A stretch of 64,000 nt of DNA, from NCBI GenBank assembly GCA_950097015.1, contig CATNEN010000003.1:12939001-13003000 (forward strand). Reading direction: 5' to 3'. Below, one piece after another: positions 11,601-23,600 of the stretch (the first letter of the stretch is position 1; every line of letters starts with the position of its first letter). This DNA is from Macrostomum hystrix (lineage: Eukaryota > Platyhelminthes > Macrostomidae). The notes beneath the pieces were generated by a model. It made no database searches. It saw only the letters and a program-made list of their open reading frames with translations, and was not told where the DNA came from. Both the position numbers and the translations under genes were made by a program.

Positions 11601-12713
11601 CAATCAGTTGAGTACAGTTCCATGGTTACCTGAGCTGAAAGACAAAGGTGGCGAAGCTGCGGCCCATATCGGGGGACTCGGAGTCGCGGTCCATAAAAAA
11701 GTCGCCCCATCCGCAGAAGCCGCCAGCGTTGTCCTGCCCAAACGACAGCCCGTAGCCGAACATCCAGTACGAGATGCCGCCGAATACAACGTCAACGACA
11801 TTCTTTACCATGATGTTCACTTCGTTCTTCACCTGAACATTTCCTGCCTCCAGCAAGCCGAAGCCTTAATTGGTTGCGAGGGTGTCCAGGATTCAGGCCG
11901 AGAGGATCCTTCAGCCAATCCCTTGATCCTAGAATCCCCTGATTCTACAATCCCCTGATCCTACAATCCCCTGATCCTACAATCCCCTGATCCTACAATC
12001 CCCTGATCCTACAATCCCCTGATCCTACAATCCCCTGATCCTACAATCCCCTGATCCTACAATCCCCTGATCCTACAATCCCCTGTTCCTACAATCCCCT
12101 GTTCCTACAATCCCCTGATCCTACAATCCCCTGATCCTACAATCCCCTGATCCTACAATCCCCTGTTCCTACAATCCCCTGTTCCTACAATCCCCTGATC
12201 CTACAATCCCCTGATCCTATAATCCCCTGATCCTACAATCCCCTGTTCCTACAATCCCCTGTTCCTACAATCCCCTGTTCCTACAATCCCCTGATCCTAT
12301 AATCCCCTGATCCTACAATCCCCTGTTCCTACAATCCCCGTTCCTACAATCCCCTGTTCCTACAATCCCCTGTTCCTACAATCCCCTGATCCTACAATCC
12401 CCTGATCCTACAATCCCCTGATCCTGCAATCCCCTTGTCCTACAATCCCCTGTTCCTACAATCCCCTGTTCCTACAATCCCCTGATCCTACAATCCCCTG
12501 ATCCTATAATCCCCTGATCTTTTCCAGCAGACTGTCGCATCCTCACTGACCAGACTGCATGGTGAAGATGATGAAGCTGCAGGCCAGAATCCAGGTAGCA
12601 TCGTCGTGAAAAGTTCCCTCGTCGACCAGAGACCCGGCAGTTGATGCTGGTGTGGTGGATGATGACGAAATTATTGTTGACAAAGAGGTGATGTTTACTC
12701 GCTGAGAGCTCAT
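2620..12713 (-). CDS. amt: Ammonium transporter (AMT/MEP/Rh superfamily), 9 exons, 565 aa
   Basis: Carries ammonium/ammonia across a membrane as a trimeric channel-like transporter. Exons (transcript order): 12713-12551, 11864-11630, 11229-10912, 8440-8369, 7883-7824, 7623-7547, 6530-6382, 4620-4453, 3075-2620. Donors are GT and acceptors AG, all phases match, and the sum is 1698 bp. Hallmarks: GFGLLEAGNVQVKN (res 55-68), IVSGAMAER (141-149), AHWVW (170-174), DIAGSGAVH with pore His195, WWGWLAFNCGS, then DDPVGAFPVHG with pore His352, GGGFKLLGIQ, and the C-terminal MGIRMTVEEELIGADLFEH. The tail after residue ~430 is cytoplasmic, Gly/Asn-rich and long. Start: ATG at 12713, which leaves a short Ser/Thr-rich N-terminus before the first membrane helix. 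The exon 5 acceptor (TTGTAG) and exon 2 acceptor (TTAAG) are the least certain boundaries. Both pore histidines are present, so a working transporter is likely. Seven of its eight introns hold minisatellites. Confidence 0.93.
3115..3535. repeat. Minisatellite, 16/32-bp unit, AMT intron 8
   Basis: Purine-rich tandem units of the type GTGGAGTGAGGTGGGT and GTGGAGTGAGTTGGTT. On the transcribed (minus) strand it is a C/T-rich tract. It starts about 40 bases from the exon 9 acceptor. Confidence 0.9.
3840..4290. repeat. Minisatellite, 20-bp unit, AMT intron 8
   Basis: Unit ACTATGAGAAAGATAGAGAG with variants ATAATG and GGCTATG, about 22 copies. On the transcribed strand each unit reads CTATCTTTCTCATAG, which looks like a 3' splice site. 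Confidence 0.93.
4722..5370 (+). mobile_element. SINE-2 copy (tRNA-derived) split by another SINE
   Basis: The left part, 4722-4772, ends in GGTCGGGGGTTCGATTC (a pol III B box). The right part, 5146-5370, resumes with GGGTTCGTTTCCCGACTCC and continues through AGTCCATGGACTGAAC and GCGCAATAGCTGCGGCTGTG. It shares this body with copies at 17.56 and 21.71 kb. The interruption is a SINE-1 on the other strand. Confidence 0.8.
4773..5145 (-). mobile_element. SINE-1 (tRNA-derived), inserted into SINE-2
   Basis: Read on the minus strand it begins GAGTGGCAGAGCGGCTAACG (A-box region) with B-box AAGTTCGATCCC, and it ends in a TTA-type tail (ATTATTATTAA). The flanks GGGTTCGATTC (4762-4772) and GGGTTCGTTTC (5146-5156) are an 11-bp target duplication with one mismatch. 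Located in AMT intron 7. Confidence 0.82.
5935..6290. repeat. Minisatellite, 19-bp unit, AMT intron 7
   Basis: Unit CCTACTCACTCTCCCCTGA, about 18 copies. Same family and orientation as the array in intron 3 (8945-10165). On the transcribed strand every unit carries GAGTGAGTAGGTCAG, that is, a GTGAGT donor word followed by a CAG. The degenerate end of the array lies within about 50 bases of the true exon 7 donor, TGG|GTGAGT. Confidence 0.94.
6715..7440. repeat. Minisatellite, 41-bp unit, AMT intron 6
   Basis: Units contain AGGAATGGACAGGGAGTGAG followed by GTGGGTGCAAAAATGAGGG, about 17 copies with sub-variants (GGAAAATTGAGGGGC). The transcribed strand is pyrimidine-rich and the consensus unit contains no AG. 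It ends about 105 bases from the exon 6 donor. Confidence 0.94.
7965..8340. repeat. Minisatellite, 20-bp unit, AMT intron 4
   Basis: Unit GGGGATTAGCTGAAGGATCA with GGGGACTAG alternating, about 19 copies. Near 8291 there is one unit of a different type, GGGGATTGTAGGATCA, which is the unit of the intron 1 array. Confidence 0.94.
8441..8944. other. Unique intronic sequence, AMT intron 3 (3' part)
   Basis: AT-rich, no coding similarity or transposon ends recognised. Confidence 0.4.
8945..10165. repeat. Minisatellite, 19-bp unit, AMT intron 3
   Basis: About 64 copies of CCTACTCACTCTCCCCTGA, with blocks in which CCCCTGA becomes CCCTAA, TCACTAA or TCCACTAA and a higher-order block ending GACCAACTTACTC. 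It is the same family as the intron 7 array at 5935-6290. Confidence 0.95.
10166..10911. other. Unique intronic sequence, AMT intron 3 (5' part)
   Basis: No gene, tandem array or transposon end recognised. It abuts the exon 3 donor at 10911. Confidence 0.4.
11245..11622. repeat. Minisatellite, 23-bp unit filling AMT intron 2
   Basis: Unit contains CCCTACAATCAGTTGAGTAC, about 16 near-perfect copies. The array fills the 400-base intron except for about 10 bases after the donor and 25-30 bases before the acceptor. On the transcribed strand each unit reads AACTGATTGTAGGG, resembling a branch point plus acceptor. Confidence 0.96.
11930..12520. repeat. Minisatellite, 16-bp unit filling AMT intron 1
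   Basis: Unit CCCCTGATCCTACAAT with a GTTCC variant, about 36 copies. It starts about 30 bases after the exon 1 donor. At its low end (11899-11935) it degenerates into GGATCCTTCAGCCAATCCC, which is the inverted form of the 20-bp unit found in intron 4. Confidence 0.95.
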
Positions 12714-13196
12714 TGTCAAACTTGTCGATAAATTTCAGTCTTAGAAGAAGCTTCTTTGTCAAAAATCGACTTTAATTTGTTTCGAAGAAATTGTCGGGGC
12801 AATATTATACAGGTGCGACCATCTAAGGATCAAATAGGTAAGGCTTACCTACTTAAAGGCATGAAATCCTAGAGTCCTGGTGTGGTCGTGACTAACGAGG
12901 CGGTCAACCTCTATGTCATACTCGCTTTCACACTGTGAGGCTACACTTGTTGCCAACTGGAGACAATGTCCATACAGTGTGGTTAGTGCTATGAGGATGG
13001 ACGAGAACTGGCGAGCATGACTAAATAGGCTTGACCAAATTTGGTGATTATGGTGTGCGATGAACTCGGCCTAAGCAGGTAGAGAGCTGCGAGTGCATCC
13101 TTCACTTTTATCTAGTAATCAATCAGTCTATCAAGATATCAAGAGATTAATCCATCAAGCCATCACTCTATCCAGATATCAATAGATTAATCCATA

Positions 13197-13201
13197 ATCC
13201 A

Positions 13202-13233
<32 letters not shown>

Positions 13234-13262
13234 GTCTATATATCTATCCGTCTGTCTGTCGC
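13197..13262. repeat. (TATC)n/(TGTC)n microsatellite
   Basis: Tetranucleotide run CTATCTATCTATC with interruptions, ending in TCTGTCTGTC. Confidence 0.95.
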
Positions 13263-13609
13263 AAAATTGCTAAGTTACTGAATTTAAAATAGAAATATTA
13301 AAGTTAATATCGGTTTTACGTAGCTCGATCGGTTAACAATTGAAATGTGAATTTTTCACAAATTTGCCAACGTAAGTTATAATTGTTTATTAAGTAAATT
13401 GACCACGTGGGTCACCACTGTAAGCAAAACGAAGCAGATCACATAAATGCGAAATTAAAAAACTGGACAAGAAAGAGAAAAGCGTAGGTGAAAATGTATC
13501 CGCAGAATCATACGAGCGTAATGAAGAGAGAATGGCTTCTATGAAACGCACAGGTAATAATTTTCTGATCAGTTCTGACAGCGACTAGGATAAGGATTTA
13601 TGCAGTTAA

Positions 13610-14380
13610 GGAGAAAGAGGGTTAAGGAGAGAGGGTTAAGGAGAGAGGGTTAAGGAGAGAGGGTTAAGGAGAGAGGGTTAAGGAGAGAGGGTTAAGGAGA
13701 GAGGGTTAAGGAGAGAGGGTTAAGGAGAGATGGTTAAGGAGAGAGGGTTAAGGAGAGAGAGGTTTAAGTGAGAGAGGGTTAAGGAGAGAGAGGTTTAAGT
13801 GAGAGAGGGTTAAGGAGAGAGAGGTTTAAGTGAGAGAGGGTTAAGGAGAGAGAGGTTTAAGTGAGAGAGGGTTAAGGAGAGAGAGGTTTAAGTGAGAGAG
13901 GGTTAAGGAGAGAGAGGTTTAAGTGAGAGATGGTTCAAGAGCGAAAGGGTAAAGGAGAGAGAGGGTTAAGGAGAGAGAGGTTTAAGTGATAGAGGGTTAA
14001 GGAGAGAGAGGTGTAAGTGAGAGAGGGTTAAGGAAAGAGGGTTAAGGAGAGAGGGTTAAGGAGAGAGGGTTAAGGAGAGAGAGGGTTAAGGAGAGAGGGT
14101 TAAGGAGAGAGGGTTAAGGAGAGAGGGTTAAGGAGAGAGGGTTAAGGAGAGAGGGTTAAGGAGAGAGGGTTAAGGAGAGAGAGGTTTAAGTGATAGAGGG
14201 TTAAGGAGAGAGAGGTGTAAGTGAGAGAGGGTTAAGGAAAGAGGGTTAAGGAGAGAGGGTTAAGGAGAGAGGGTTAAGGAGAGAGAGGTTTAAGTGAGAG
14301 AGGGTTAAGGAGAGAGGGTTAAGGAGATAGAGGGTTAAGGAGATAGAGGGTTAGGGAGAGAGGGTAGAAGAGAGAGACGG
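13610..14380. repeat. Minisatellite, 14-bp unit GAGAGAGGGTTAAG
   Basis: Blocks of the pure 14-mer alternate with a higher-order dimer in which GAGAGAGGTTTAAGTGA is inserted. It is intergenic, upstream of AMT and about 240-1000 bases beyond the coding end of the death-domain gene. GGTTAAG is reminiscent of telomere-like words but is not TTAGGG. Confidence 0.95.
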
Positions 14381-14698
14381 TGTGAAGTTATAAACTAGAT
14401 TATTGAACGGTTACTAGTGGGTATTGATAATGAAAAGGTGTCCTACATAAGCATAAAACGTAGTGCGCACTAAAAAGAGACCAATATCATCAATTTGCAT
14501 AAAGAGATTTTTACTGGATGCATTTAAACAAAAGAAGACGTCTAAATAAACTGAAAACTATAATGATAAGCCTATTTTGCATGCTTCTACAAGGTAAGGA
14601 TAGTTTAATGAAACTTGCTGACTTTTGATTTAATATCGCCTTTGCATAAACGTAAACTTAGTTTCAAATAATCATGCATAGACGTATTTGTTATTTGT

Positions 14699-17600
14699 TT
14701 AATCTGTGAACAGTACTGCAGATGATGTGGATAAATCAACTGGCTTGTCTGTGGGTATGTTGCTGAGCAGCTGCTCATCTTCTTGTCGATCGATTCGGAG
14801 AAGCTGCGGCGCTTCTGCTAATGCATCATCCGTGTTTGAGTTGTTGTTCGATGCGTATGGGCTGAAATTTTCATATGGCCATATGATCTTTAGAATTTTA
14901 TTTGTTTTTTTTAGCTGAGAAAAAATTGTTGTTTTGGGTGTGATAGAATATTAATTATGTACATAGCACTGAGATTATTACTTACATATGCAGAAATGGT
15001 TTTCTAGTATTCGTGAAAAAAAATCATTTCGTAATTTAAGTTCTATAATGTCTAGTACTTTGGCTGTTACAAAACTTTTGAAAATTTTAGTTGGCTGCGC
15101 CTGGTCACGTGATTCAGTTTGCGATCGATTCTAGAGGGATTCCCAAATTTTGTTTCTTAAAATAGCAACAACTCGGCCTTCATTGGCCAATCAGAGAAGT
15201 TTTAAGACACAAATGAATAAACTTACATCTCAGGCTCTGGGTCTATTAATAGCTCGTTGTTTTGTAGCTGCTGCTGTTGCTGCACGCCTTCGTCCGATTC
15301 AGATTTTCTTTCCCTCTGCTGTATCCTGCGCTGCAGCCTCTGCTGATTGGCCTTGCTATTCGACGATAGAAACGGCGACTCTCTGAATAGGATGAGGGCG
15401 TCTGTGCGACCCACCCGACGGAGGGAACGGGCTAGGCTGGCCACACTGGCAGCCGGTCTCTGGCACCAGGTGCGCAGCATCTGCCTAATGGCCGGCTGGT
15501 TGCCGCCGCATGCGGAGTGGCTCTCTAGAAGCAACAACTCCTCCTGGGTCAAGCCTAGAAAGAAAAATGAAAATGAAAAAATAAACACCATCGTAAAAAT
15601 TTGGCAACAGCTTTTTCTAACGTAACTTCCATTGAATGTACTCGTAGTTCTCGCTAATAGTACTTTTAATTAAAATTAAACTTCTGTCAAAACATTTCGT
15701 TGAAAGTGAAAAGCTACATACAATTATTGCGTAATTTTGTTAATCTGTTTTGTCATTTACCGTCATTACATGTAAAATAGCTGCTGTTAATAACAGAGGC
15801 AATTTATTTAATTGACGACTATTGACGAATGATTTTTAATAAACCTAAATTTGTCATCTACTTTCCATATTAGAACAAAAATAATGATTCCAATTAAGAT
15901 TCAACAAACAGTTAAAAACATACCTCGACATCGACATCGACTTTGAAAACGTTTCTATTTGCGTTTCTAGTTCATTTTAACAAAGAAAACTGGGTCGATA
16001 ACAAGAAGGATACACCAAGCACCTCTGCCATCTCTAACACTAATCTTAAATAAAAGCTAATTGCAGTTAAACTATGTACTATCTAGTCACGTACTAAGTG
16101 TGGCACTCGAAGCTCCTAAATCCGACAAGTTGCCCCATCCAATACAGTATCATCTTAACCTTTCCACTGTCTCATCTCTCCTGTGTCTAATCTCTCCCCT
16201 GTCTCGTCTCTCCCGTGTCTCATCTCTCCCGTGTCTCGTCTCTCCAGTGTCTCATCTCTCCCGTGTCTCTCCAGTGTCTCATCTCTCCTGTGTCTCGTCT
16301 CTCCCCTGTCTCATCTCTCCTGTGTCTAATCTCTCCCGTGTCTCGTCTCTCCAGTGTCTCATATCTCCTGTATCTCATCTCTCCTGTGTCTCATCTCTCC
16401 CGTGTCTCGTCTCTCATGTGTCTCATCTCTCCTGTGTCTCGTCTCTCATGTGTCTCATCTCTCCGTGTCTCATCTCTCCCGTGTCTAATCTCTCTTGTGT
16501 CTCATCTCTCCCCTATCTCATATTTCTACACTCAATGCGGCCCGCTGTCGTCTTTTAGTTTCCCTCTGTGGCCCGCTAGCTAATAAGTTTTTCTACCCCA
16601 GATCTACACTCGTGACGAATTTAACCATCCCTTTATTGTCTGCCAAGTAGCTTATAAAATTATTTTTCTGCTGCTTATACTGCTGCAGCACCTGTATATT
16701 TCTTCAGAATAATCATTTATAGAACGATAAAAAAGCCGTTTTCTTTCGTACCTTTCCAGCAATTGCAGAGACTGTCTGACAAAGGATTAGCTATTGCAAA
16801 CGGCCTTCTAAGCCTTTCGCAGAGTTATCGAATCTCACGGAATTTCTATAATCAGCTTAACATTTATTTTTCCTTTTTGTACGTACATTTGCAATCGTCT
16901 ACTGATTTTATTGGTAAGTAGTAAATAGTGCGTGTTGTAGTTCTCACCAAGCTCATGCGCCAGTCGTCGCCAGCCATTCGGGTCGGGATCATTGGCCAGA
17001 ATGTTTTCCAGGCGTTGCAGTCGCGAGTCGGACAGCTCCCGGAGCAGCCGCCGCCCTCCATGAATGCCGGATAAGTCGGCCGCCTGCTGCTGGGGATCGT
17101 CCTCCGCGGCCAACTCGCTGCCGCCGAAACCGCTGTCGGCACTTCGACGCTTCGGTCGGCGCCAGCCAGCAGCCTGGCAGCCTCGGCTATTCAGGTGAAG
17201 CTGGTGCATCAGCGGCTGCTGCTGCTGCTGCGGCGATGCATTGTCTTCGCCAGACGCCACCGCTAGAGTCTTCTCCTCGTTACCAGCGGAGGCTCTGCGC
17301 AGCATCTGCTTGATAAGAATCCAGGCGACCAGGCCTATGATTAGGCAACCGAGAAGGCCGCAATAGACAGGCAGTAGGTCGATGCCTCCCAGGGACACCG
17401 GCGACCCTGCCGGCCAGCCTGCCGATGAGGACGAAGGCGGCGACTGAGGCTGCCGCCGCATTTGATCTGCGAGAGAGAGGAATTAATTTGAGTTTGACTT
17501 TTACTTGTAACTCAGAATTTTACCATCGCGAGTTTAGTTTCTTTCTTTTTACTCTAGGAGGTTGTAGCCTATAGTGGTCAGAGCGGCGACTTGAAGGTCG

Positions 17601-20600
17601 GGGGTTCGATTCTCAACTCCAATCAAACCATTTTAGTCCTTTAGCAATTCTGCATTGCTTTAGTTAACAAAGCTTTTAAATGAGCATAAATACTAGCTAG
17701 GGTAATTGAGGGCGGGTGAGGCGTCCCGCCAGTCCATGGACTGATCCCGCAGTCTTCAGATGCGCCGCGCAATAGCTGCAGCTGTGCTGTCGGCTGCACA
17801 TCTGGCTTTATTGGGGCAGGTGTGATCAATTATATTTCAATCAATCAATTCTGAACTATGAAACTATAGAAGAACTAACTGATAAACAATTTGTCAGCGA
17901 AGCGAAGAAAGTAACAAAAGAAGAATTACTGCATGCTTTTTGCAGAATCCTTTTAAAAGCTAAATCAAAGCATAGATAAATTATTGATCAAAATATCTCT
18001 TAATAACATGATAATTGATTGCACTGGGTATAATAAGAGAGAAATTTCGTTATATAAAGGTAATTTGTATCATTTATCCTCATATATCGACCTATACCCA
18101 TCTCACTCTTACCTCTCCCCTTCTCAATGTACCTCTGCCTTCTAACTGTACCTCTCCCCTTCTCACTGTACCTCTCCCCTTCTCACTGTACCTCTACCTT
18201 CTCACTGTACCTCTCCCATTCTCACTGTACCTCTACCTTCTCACTGTACCTCTCCCCTTCTCACTGTACCTCTCCCCTTCTCACTGTACCTCTCCCCTTC
18301 TCACTGTACCTCTACCTTCTCACTGTACCTCTCCCCTTCTCACTGTACCTCTCCCCTTCTCACTGTACCTCTCCCCTTCTCACTGTACCTCTCCCCTTCT
18401 CACTGTACCTCTCCCCTTCTCACTGTACCTCTCCCCTTCTCACTGTACCTCTCCCCTTCTCACTGTACCTCTCCCCTTCTCACTGTACCTCTCCCCTTCT
18501 CACTGTACCTCTCCCCTTCTCACACTTCCCTCTCCCCTTCTCAATGTACCTCTCCCCTTCTCACTGTACCTCTCCCCTTCTCACTGTACCTCTCCCCTTC
18601 TCAATGTACCTCTCCCCTTCTCAATGTACCTCTACCTTCTCACTGTACCTCTCCCCTTCTCACTGTACCTCTCCCCTTCTCACTGTACCTCTCCCCTTCT
18701 CACACTTCCCTCTCCCCTTCTCACTGTACCTCTACCTTCTCACTGTACCTCTACCTTCTCACTGTACCTCTCCCCTTCTCAATGTACCTCTCCCCTTCTC
18801 AATGTACCTCTCCCCTTCTCAATGTACCTCTCCCCTTCTCAATGTACCTCTCCCCTTCTCAATGTACCTCTACCTTCTCACTGTACCTCTCCCCTTCTCA
18901 CTGTACCTCTCCCCTTCTCACTGTACCTCTCCCCTTCTCACACTTCCCTCTCCCCTTCTCACTGTACCTCTACCTTCTCACTGTACCTCTCCCCTTCTCA
19001 ATGTACCTCTCCCCTTCTCAATGTACCTCTACCTTCTCATTGTACCTCTCCCCTTCTCAATGTACCTCTCCCCTTCTCACTGTACCTCTACCCTTCTCAC
19101 TGTACCTCTCCCCTTCTCACTGTACCTCTCCCCTTCTCACTGTACCTCTACCTTCTCACTGTACCTCTCCCCTTCTCACTGTACCTCTCCCCTTCTCACT
19201 GTACCTCTCCCCTTCTCATCAGGTCAATGTAAAACTTTTACTTCATAGTCTGGACTTGTCTCTAAATACATATAAAATGTTGTGACGACGGTAAGTAACT
19301 AAAATCAATAAATCCCGAGCCATTCGCATGCATTGTAATGTACGGCTTAATTTAATGCATAAATTACAAGTATATATACTGTATACTATATAGTAATAAG
19401 TCTGGTTTTGTACTTAATCAAGTCTGGGCATAGCGGTTTCAAATTAATCAAAGAAATTTAATTAACTCCAGCGAACGTGCGGAGAAAAATTTATCACTTT
19501 GCTTCCACTCTTTGCCCGAACTCTCAAATGAAAACAAAAAAAATAGTTAGGCCCTAAGCCTGTACTTCGTAAAGTTACTTGCAGTCATAGTGAATCAGTA
19601 GCTTAGACTGAATGATAAATAACTGTACTCTGTACTCACACACTCCACTCCCTCAGGACTCATGCAGCCACTCCCTCAGGCACCATTCAGCCACTCCCTC
19701 AGGCACCATTCAGCCACTCCCTCAGGCACCATTCAGCCACTCCCTCAGGCACCATTCAGCCACTCCCTCAGGCACCATTCAGCCACTCCCTCAGGCACCA
19801 TTCAGCCACTCCCTCAGGCACCATTCAGCCACTCCCTCAGGCACCATTCAGCCACTCCCTCAGGCACCATTCAGCCACTCCCTCAGGCACCATTCAGCCA
19901 CTCCCTCAGGCACCATTCAGCCACTCCCTCAGACCATTCAGCCACTCCCTCAGGCCATTCAGCCACTCCCTCAGGCCATTCAGCCACTCCCTCAGGCACC
20001 ATTCAGCCACTCCCTCAGGCCATTCAGCCACTCCCTCAGGCCATTCAGCCACTCCCTCAGGCACCATTCAGCCACTCCCACAGGCACCATTCAGCCACTC
20101 CCTCAGGCACCATTCAGCCACTCCCTCAGGCCATTCAGCCACTCCCTCAGGCACCATTCAGTTAAAAAGCCGAAATAGCCAATAGCCAAAAAACTTAAAT
20201 CGAGGAACTTCGTGCCATTCGAACCGCTTGACCTCACAATGCACCGAGAACTTTGTTAGCTATCCTGCCAATGAACCACTTTCTTGGCCTCTTTTGTTAT
20301 CATCGTTTGCCGTCCTTAGGGTTTTTTAATGCCTTTTAAGACTTCAAGCTGCTAAATGCTACAACGAAAAGACATGCGAAAAACATTTTAGCTGAAGAAA
20401 AGTCATAAGTCATAACTCTACTTCAGACCCACTATCTTAGTAGCCTTTGGTTTATTTTAAAAATCCTTATTTAGCACCTTTCATGTAGGTTGCACAATAC
20501 ACACGCCCACGCAGATGCTTTCAATTTCAATGAACGGAGAAGAGAAATGATGCCTCGCAAAATAAATAATTGTAGAATCGATCGCATAGTGCGTCGCGTA

Positions 20601-23600
20601 GTCAATGACACTGGGGCAAACTTCTTTTCCAACTAACAAAATACCGAAAAAAGCAATAAACTTAAATAGAGGAAATAGTGTATTACGCTCGTATAACATT
20701 TTTCTGTTCGTGGGTAGGGCCATAAAAATCTCGATAGAAAAGAGAGGACCAAAGTTACCCTCGGCTGGCCGGCAGACCAAAGAAAGACTTTTATGACACC
20801 TATCGACTTTAACCTTAGCTGTTTAGCCAAAGCTTCACTGGACTTGAATAGAATTTGGGGGGTTGTAAAAACCCTCACCCCCGCCCCACGCTGTGCTGGT
20901 CTTCTACCCCGTCTGGGGGGGCACTTATACAGCTGAAATTAGGGAGAGGGGTGGGTGGTTTTGAGGCTGTAAAAATTCCCCGGCAGGCCGGCCCGAACGA
21001 ACATTGACAAGCCTCCAAGCCATAACACCCGCTAAGCACAGTTTGAGGTTGTAAAACTCACCCACCCCCTCCTCTCCACAAGCTAAAACACAACCCACTG
21101 CCCGACCTCTTCCTTTCTCGGATTTTTTTGACATCAAAAGCGGCTTGGCCGGCCCATGCTCATTATAAATGCGCCCAAAAAGGCCCTCCCCCAGAGCAAT
21201 GATTTACTACGCAACAGCGAACACAGTCAAGCGGCGGTTTTAAAAGTCGGTGCGGATACTATAAATTTATTGTCGGTTACCGGTTACTGGGCTTTAGTTT
21301 AAGCTGCATTTCTTCAGTTTCTTTTCTACAACCGGAGGAAGACATGTGCCTTTTAGAGATTCCACTTTAAAAGTCAGCAGTGTATTTCCTTTCTTATCGA
21401 TTTTACTGGAACTTTTTGCCTGCCTTTTTCATTTGGCCATTCGCGAATTGTAGGGATAATTGAAGAAACATTTAGTTTCTAATTAAGTTAGGCTCTTTGA
21501 CTGGCAGACTGCGACACTGTGTCTACTTAAGTATGCTTTTATGCATAATCAGTTCTACAGATGATCGGAATTAAAATAATAAACAATGCCCGCATTTCAC
21601 ACTAACCAACTTCACACTAGATGGATAGCGGATACCCGTATCTAAAAGTATCTAACCGTGTAGGAATGTGATATTTTAAACACAACCTACAACCACCTAG
21701 CTATACCTACTTAGGGATTGTAGCCTATTGTGGTTGGAGCGTCGGACATGTAGGTCGGGGGTTCGATTCCCAACTCCACTGAAGCAATCTGTACGCAAGA
21801 CACTTAACTCTACATTGCTTAAGTAAGTTCAGTTCCCCTGCTGTTAAATTAGTAATTGAGGGTTGCGTGTGGCATCCCCCCAGTCCAAGGACTGAACAGG
21901 CGTACTCAGCCTTCAGATGAATATAGAGGATCGATATCAGCTGACACACTGCATGACCCAATGGATACAGAGGATCGATATCAGCTGACACACTGCATGA
22001 CCCAATGGATACAGAGGATCGATATCAGCTGACACACTGCATGACCCAATGGATACAGAGGATCGATATCAGCTGACACACTGCATGACCCAATGGATAC
22101 AGAGGATCGATATCAGCTGACACACTGCATGACCCAATGGATATAGAGGATCGATATCAGCTGACACACTGCATGACCCAATGGATATAGAGGATCGATA
22201 TCAACTGACACACTGCATGACCCAATGGATATAGAGGATCGATATCAGCTGACACACTGCATGACCCAATGGATACAGAGGATCGATATCAACTGACACA
22301 CTGCATGACCCAATGGATACAGAGGATCGATATCAACTGACACACTGCATGACCCAATGGATACAGAGGATCGATATCAGCTGACACACTGCATGACCCA
22401 ATGGATACAGAGGATCGATATCAGCTGACACACTGCATGACCCAATGGATATAGAGGATCGATATCAGCTGACACACTGCATGACCCAATGGATATAGAG
22501 GATCGATATCAACTGACACACTGCATGACCCAATGGATATAGAGGATCGATATCAGCTGACACACTGCATGACCCAATGGATACAGAGGATCGATATCAA
22601 CTGACACACTGCATGACCCAATGGATACAGAGGATCGATATCAACTGACACACTGCATGACCCAATGGATACAGAGGATCGATATCAACTGACACACTGC
22701 ATGACCCAATGGATACAGAGGATCGATATCAACTGACACACTGCATGACCCAATGGATATAGAGGATCGATATCAACTGACACACTGCATGACCCAATGG
22801 ATATAGAGGATCGATATCAACTGACACACTGCATGACCCAATGGATACAGAGGATCGATATCAACTGACACACTGCATGACCCAATGGATACAGAGGATC
22901 GATATCAGCTGACACACTGCATGACCCAATGGATACAGAGGATCGATATCAACTGACACACTGCATGACCCAATGGATACAGAGGATCGATATCAACTGA
23001 CACACTGCATGACCCAATGGATACAGAGGATCGATATCAACTGACACACTGCAAGACCCAATGGATATAGAGGATCGATATCAACTGACACACTGTATGA
23101 CCCATATGAGTGGATATCATAGGATAATATCCCATTTTACTCTAATTAAGATTAATTGAAAATGCTTTGTCACATTGACTGCCGACTCACAGGGAAAAAC
23201 TTTAATTTCCAACTTTAAAAAAATCCCACATCATTCTGCTTATTCTCATAAGTTAGAATACATGGCCCGTAAGGATAGCCTGGCATTGTAGTGTTGTATT
23301 ATATGTAGATGTTTTATTACCAGCAATACGCATTGTACAATATTCTGGCTGTGGCTCAGGTAACGTTGTAAATTTTCAAAACCTAATGTGCAGTTTATTG
23401 CCGACCGACCGCTGTTTGCAAATATTCTTTCCTAATGTATAAAATTATATGACCATGTGTTTTATGGCTCTCAATACCTGCAGTAGCTGCAATTAGAAGC
23501 TTTACTTATCGCTTAAGACTGTCCAAAAAATTATTAATGCACCATACCTGGACAAAAACACGGATAGTGCAATCGTTTCGTGCAATCGATTTAAAAAATA

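Larger units (their letters stand above)
12714..14698. other. Intergenic region between death-domain gene and AMT start
   Basis: It contains the AMT 5' flank, a TATC microsatellite and a large 14-bp array. No coding exon recognised. The AMT promoter should lie in 12714-13190, but I see no decisive TATA or initiator element. Confidence 0.5.

Noticed and set aside
13610-14380. Interstitial telomeric repeat
   Set aside because: GGTTAAG resembles but is not the animal TTAGGG repeat, and the unit is 14 bp with a GAGAGA half.
18015-19248. Long open frames (up to 405 codons) in all three plus frames
   Set aside because: They are created by a T/C-rich 20-bp tandem unit lacking stops; no non-repeat protein sequence, domain or plausible start context.
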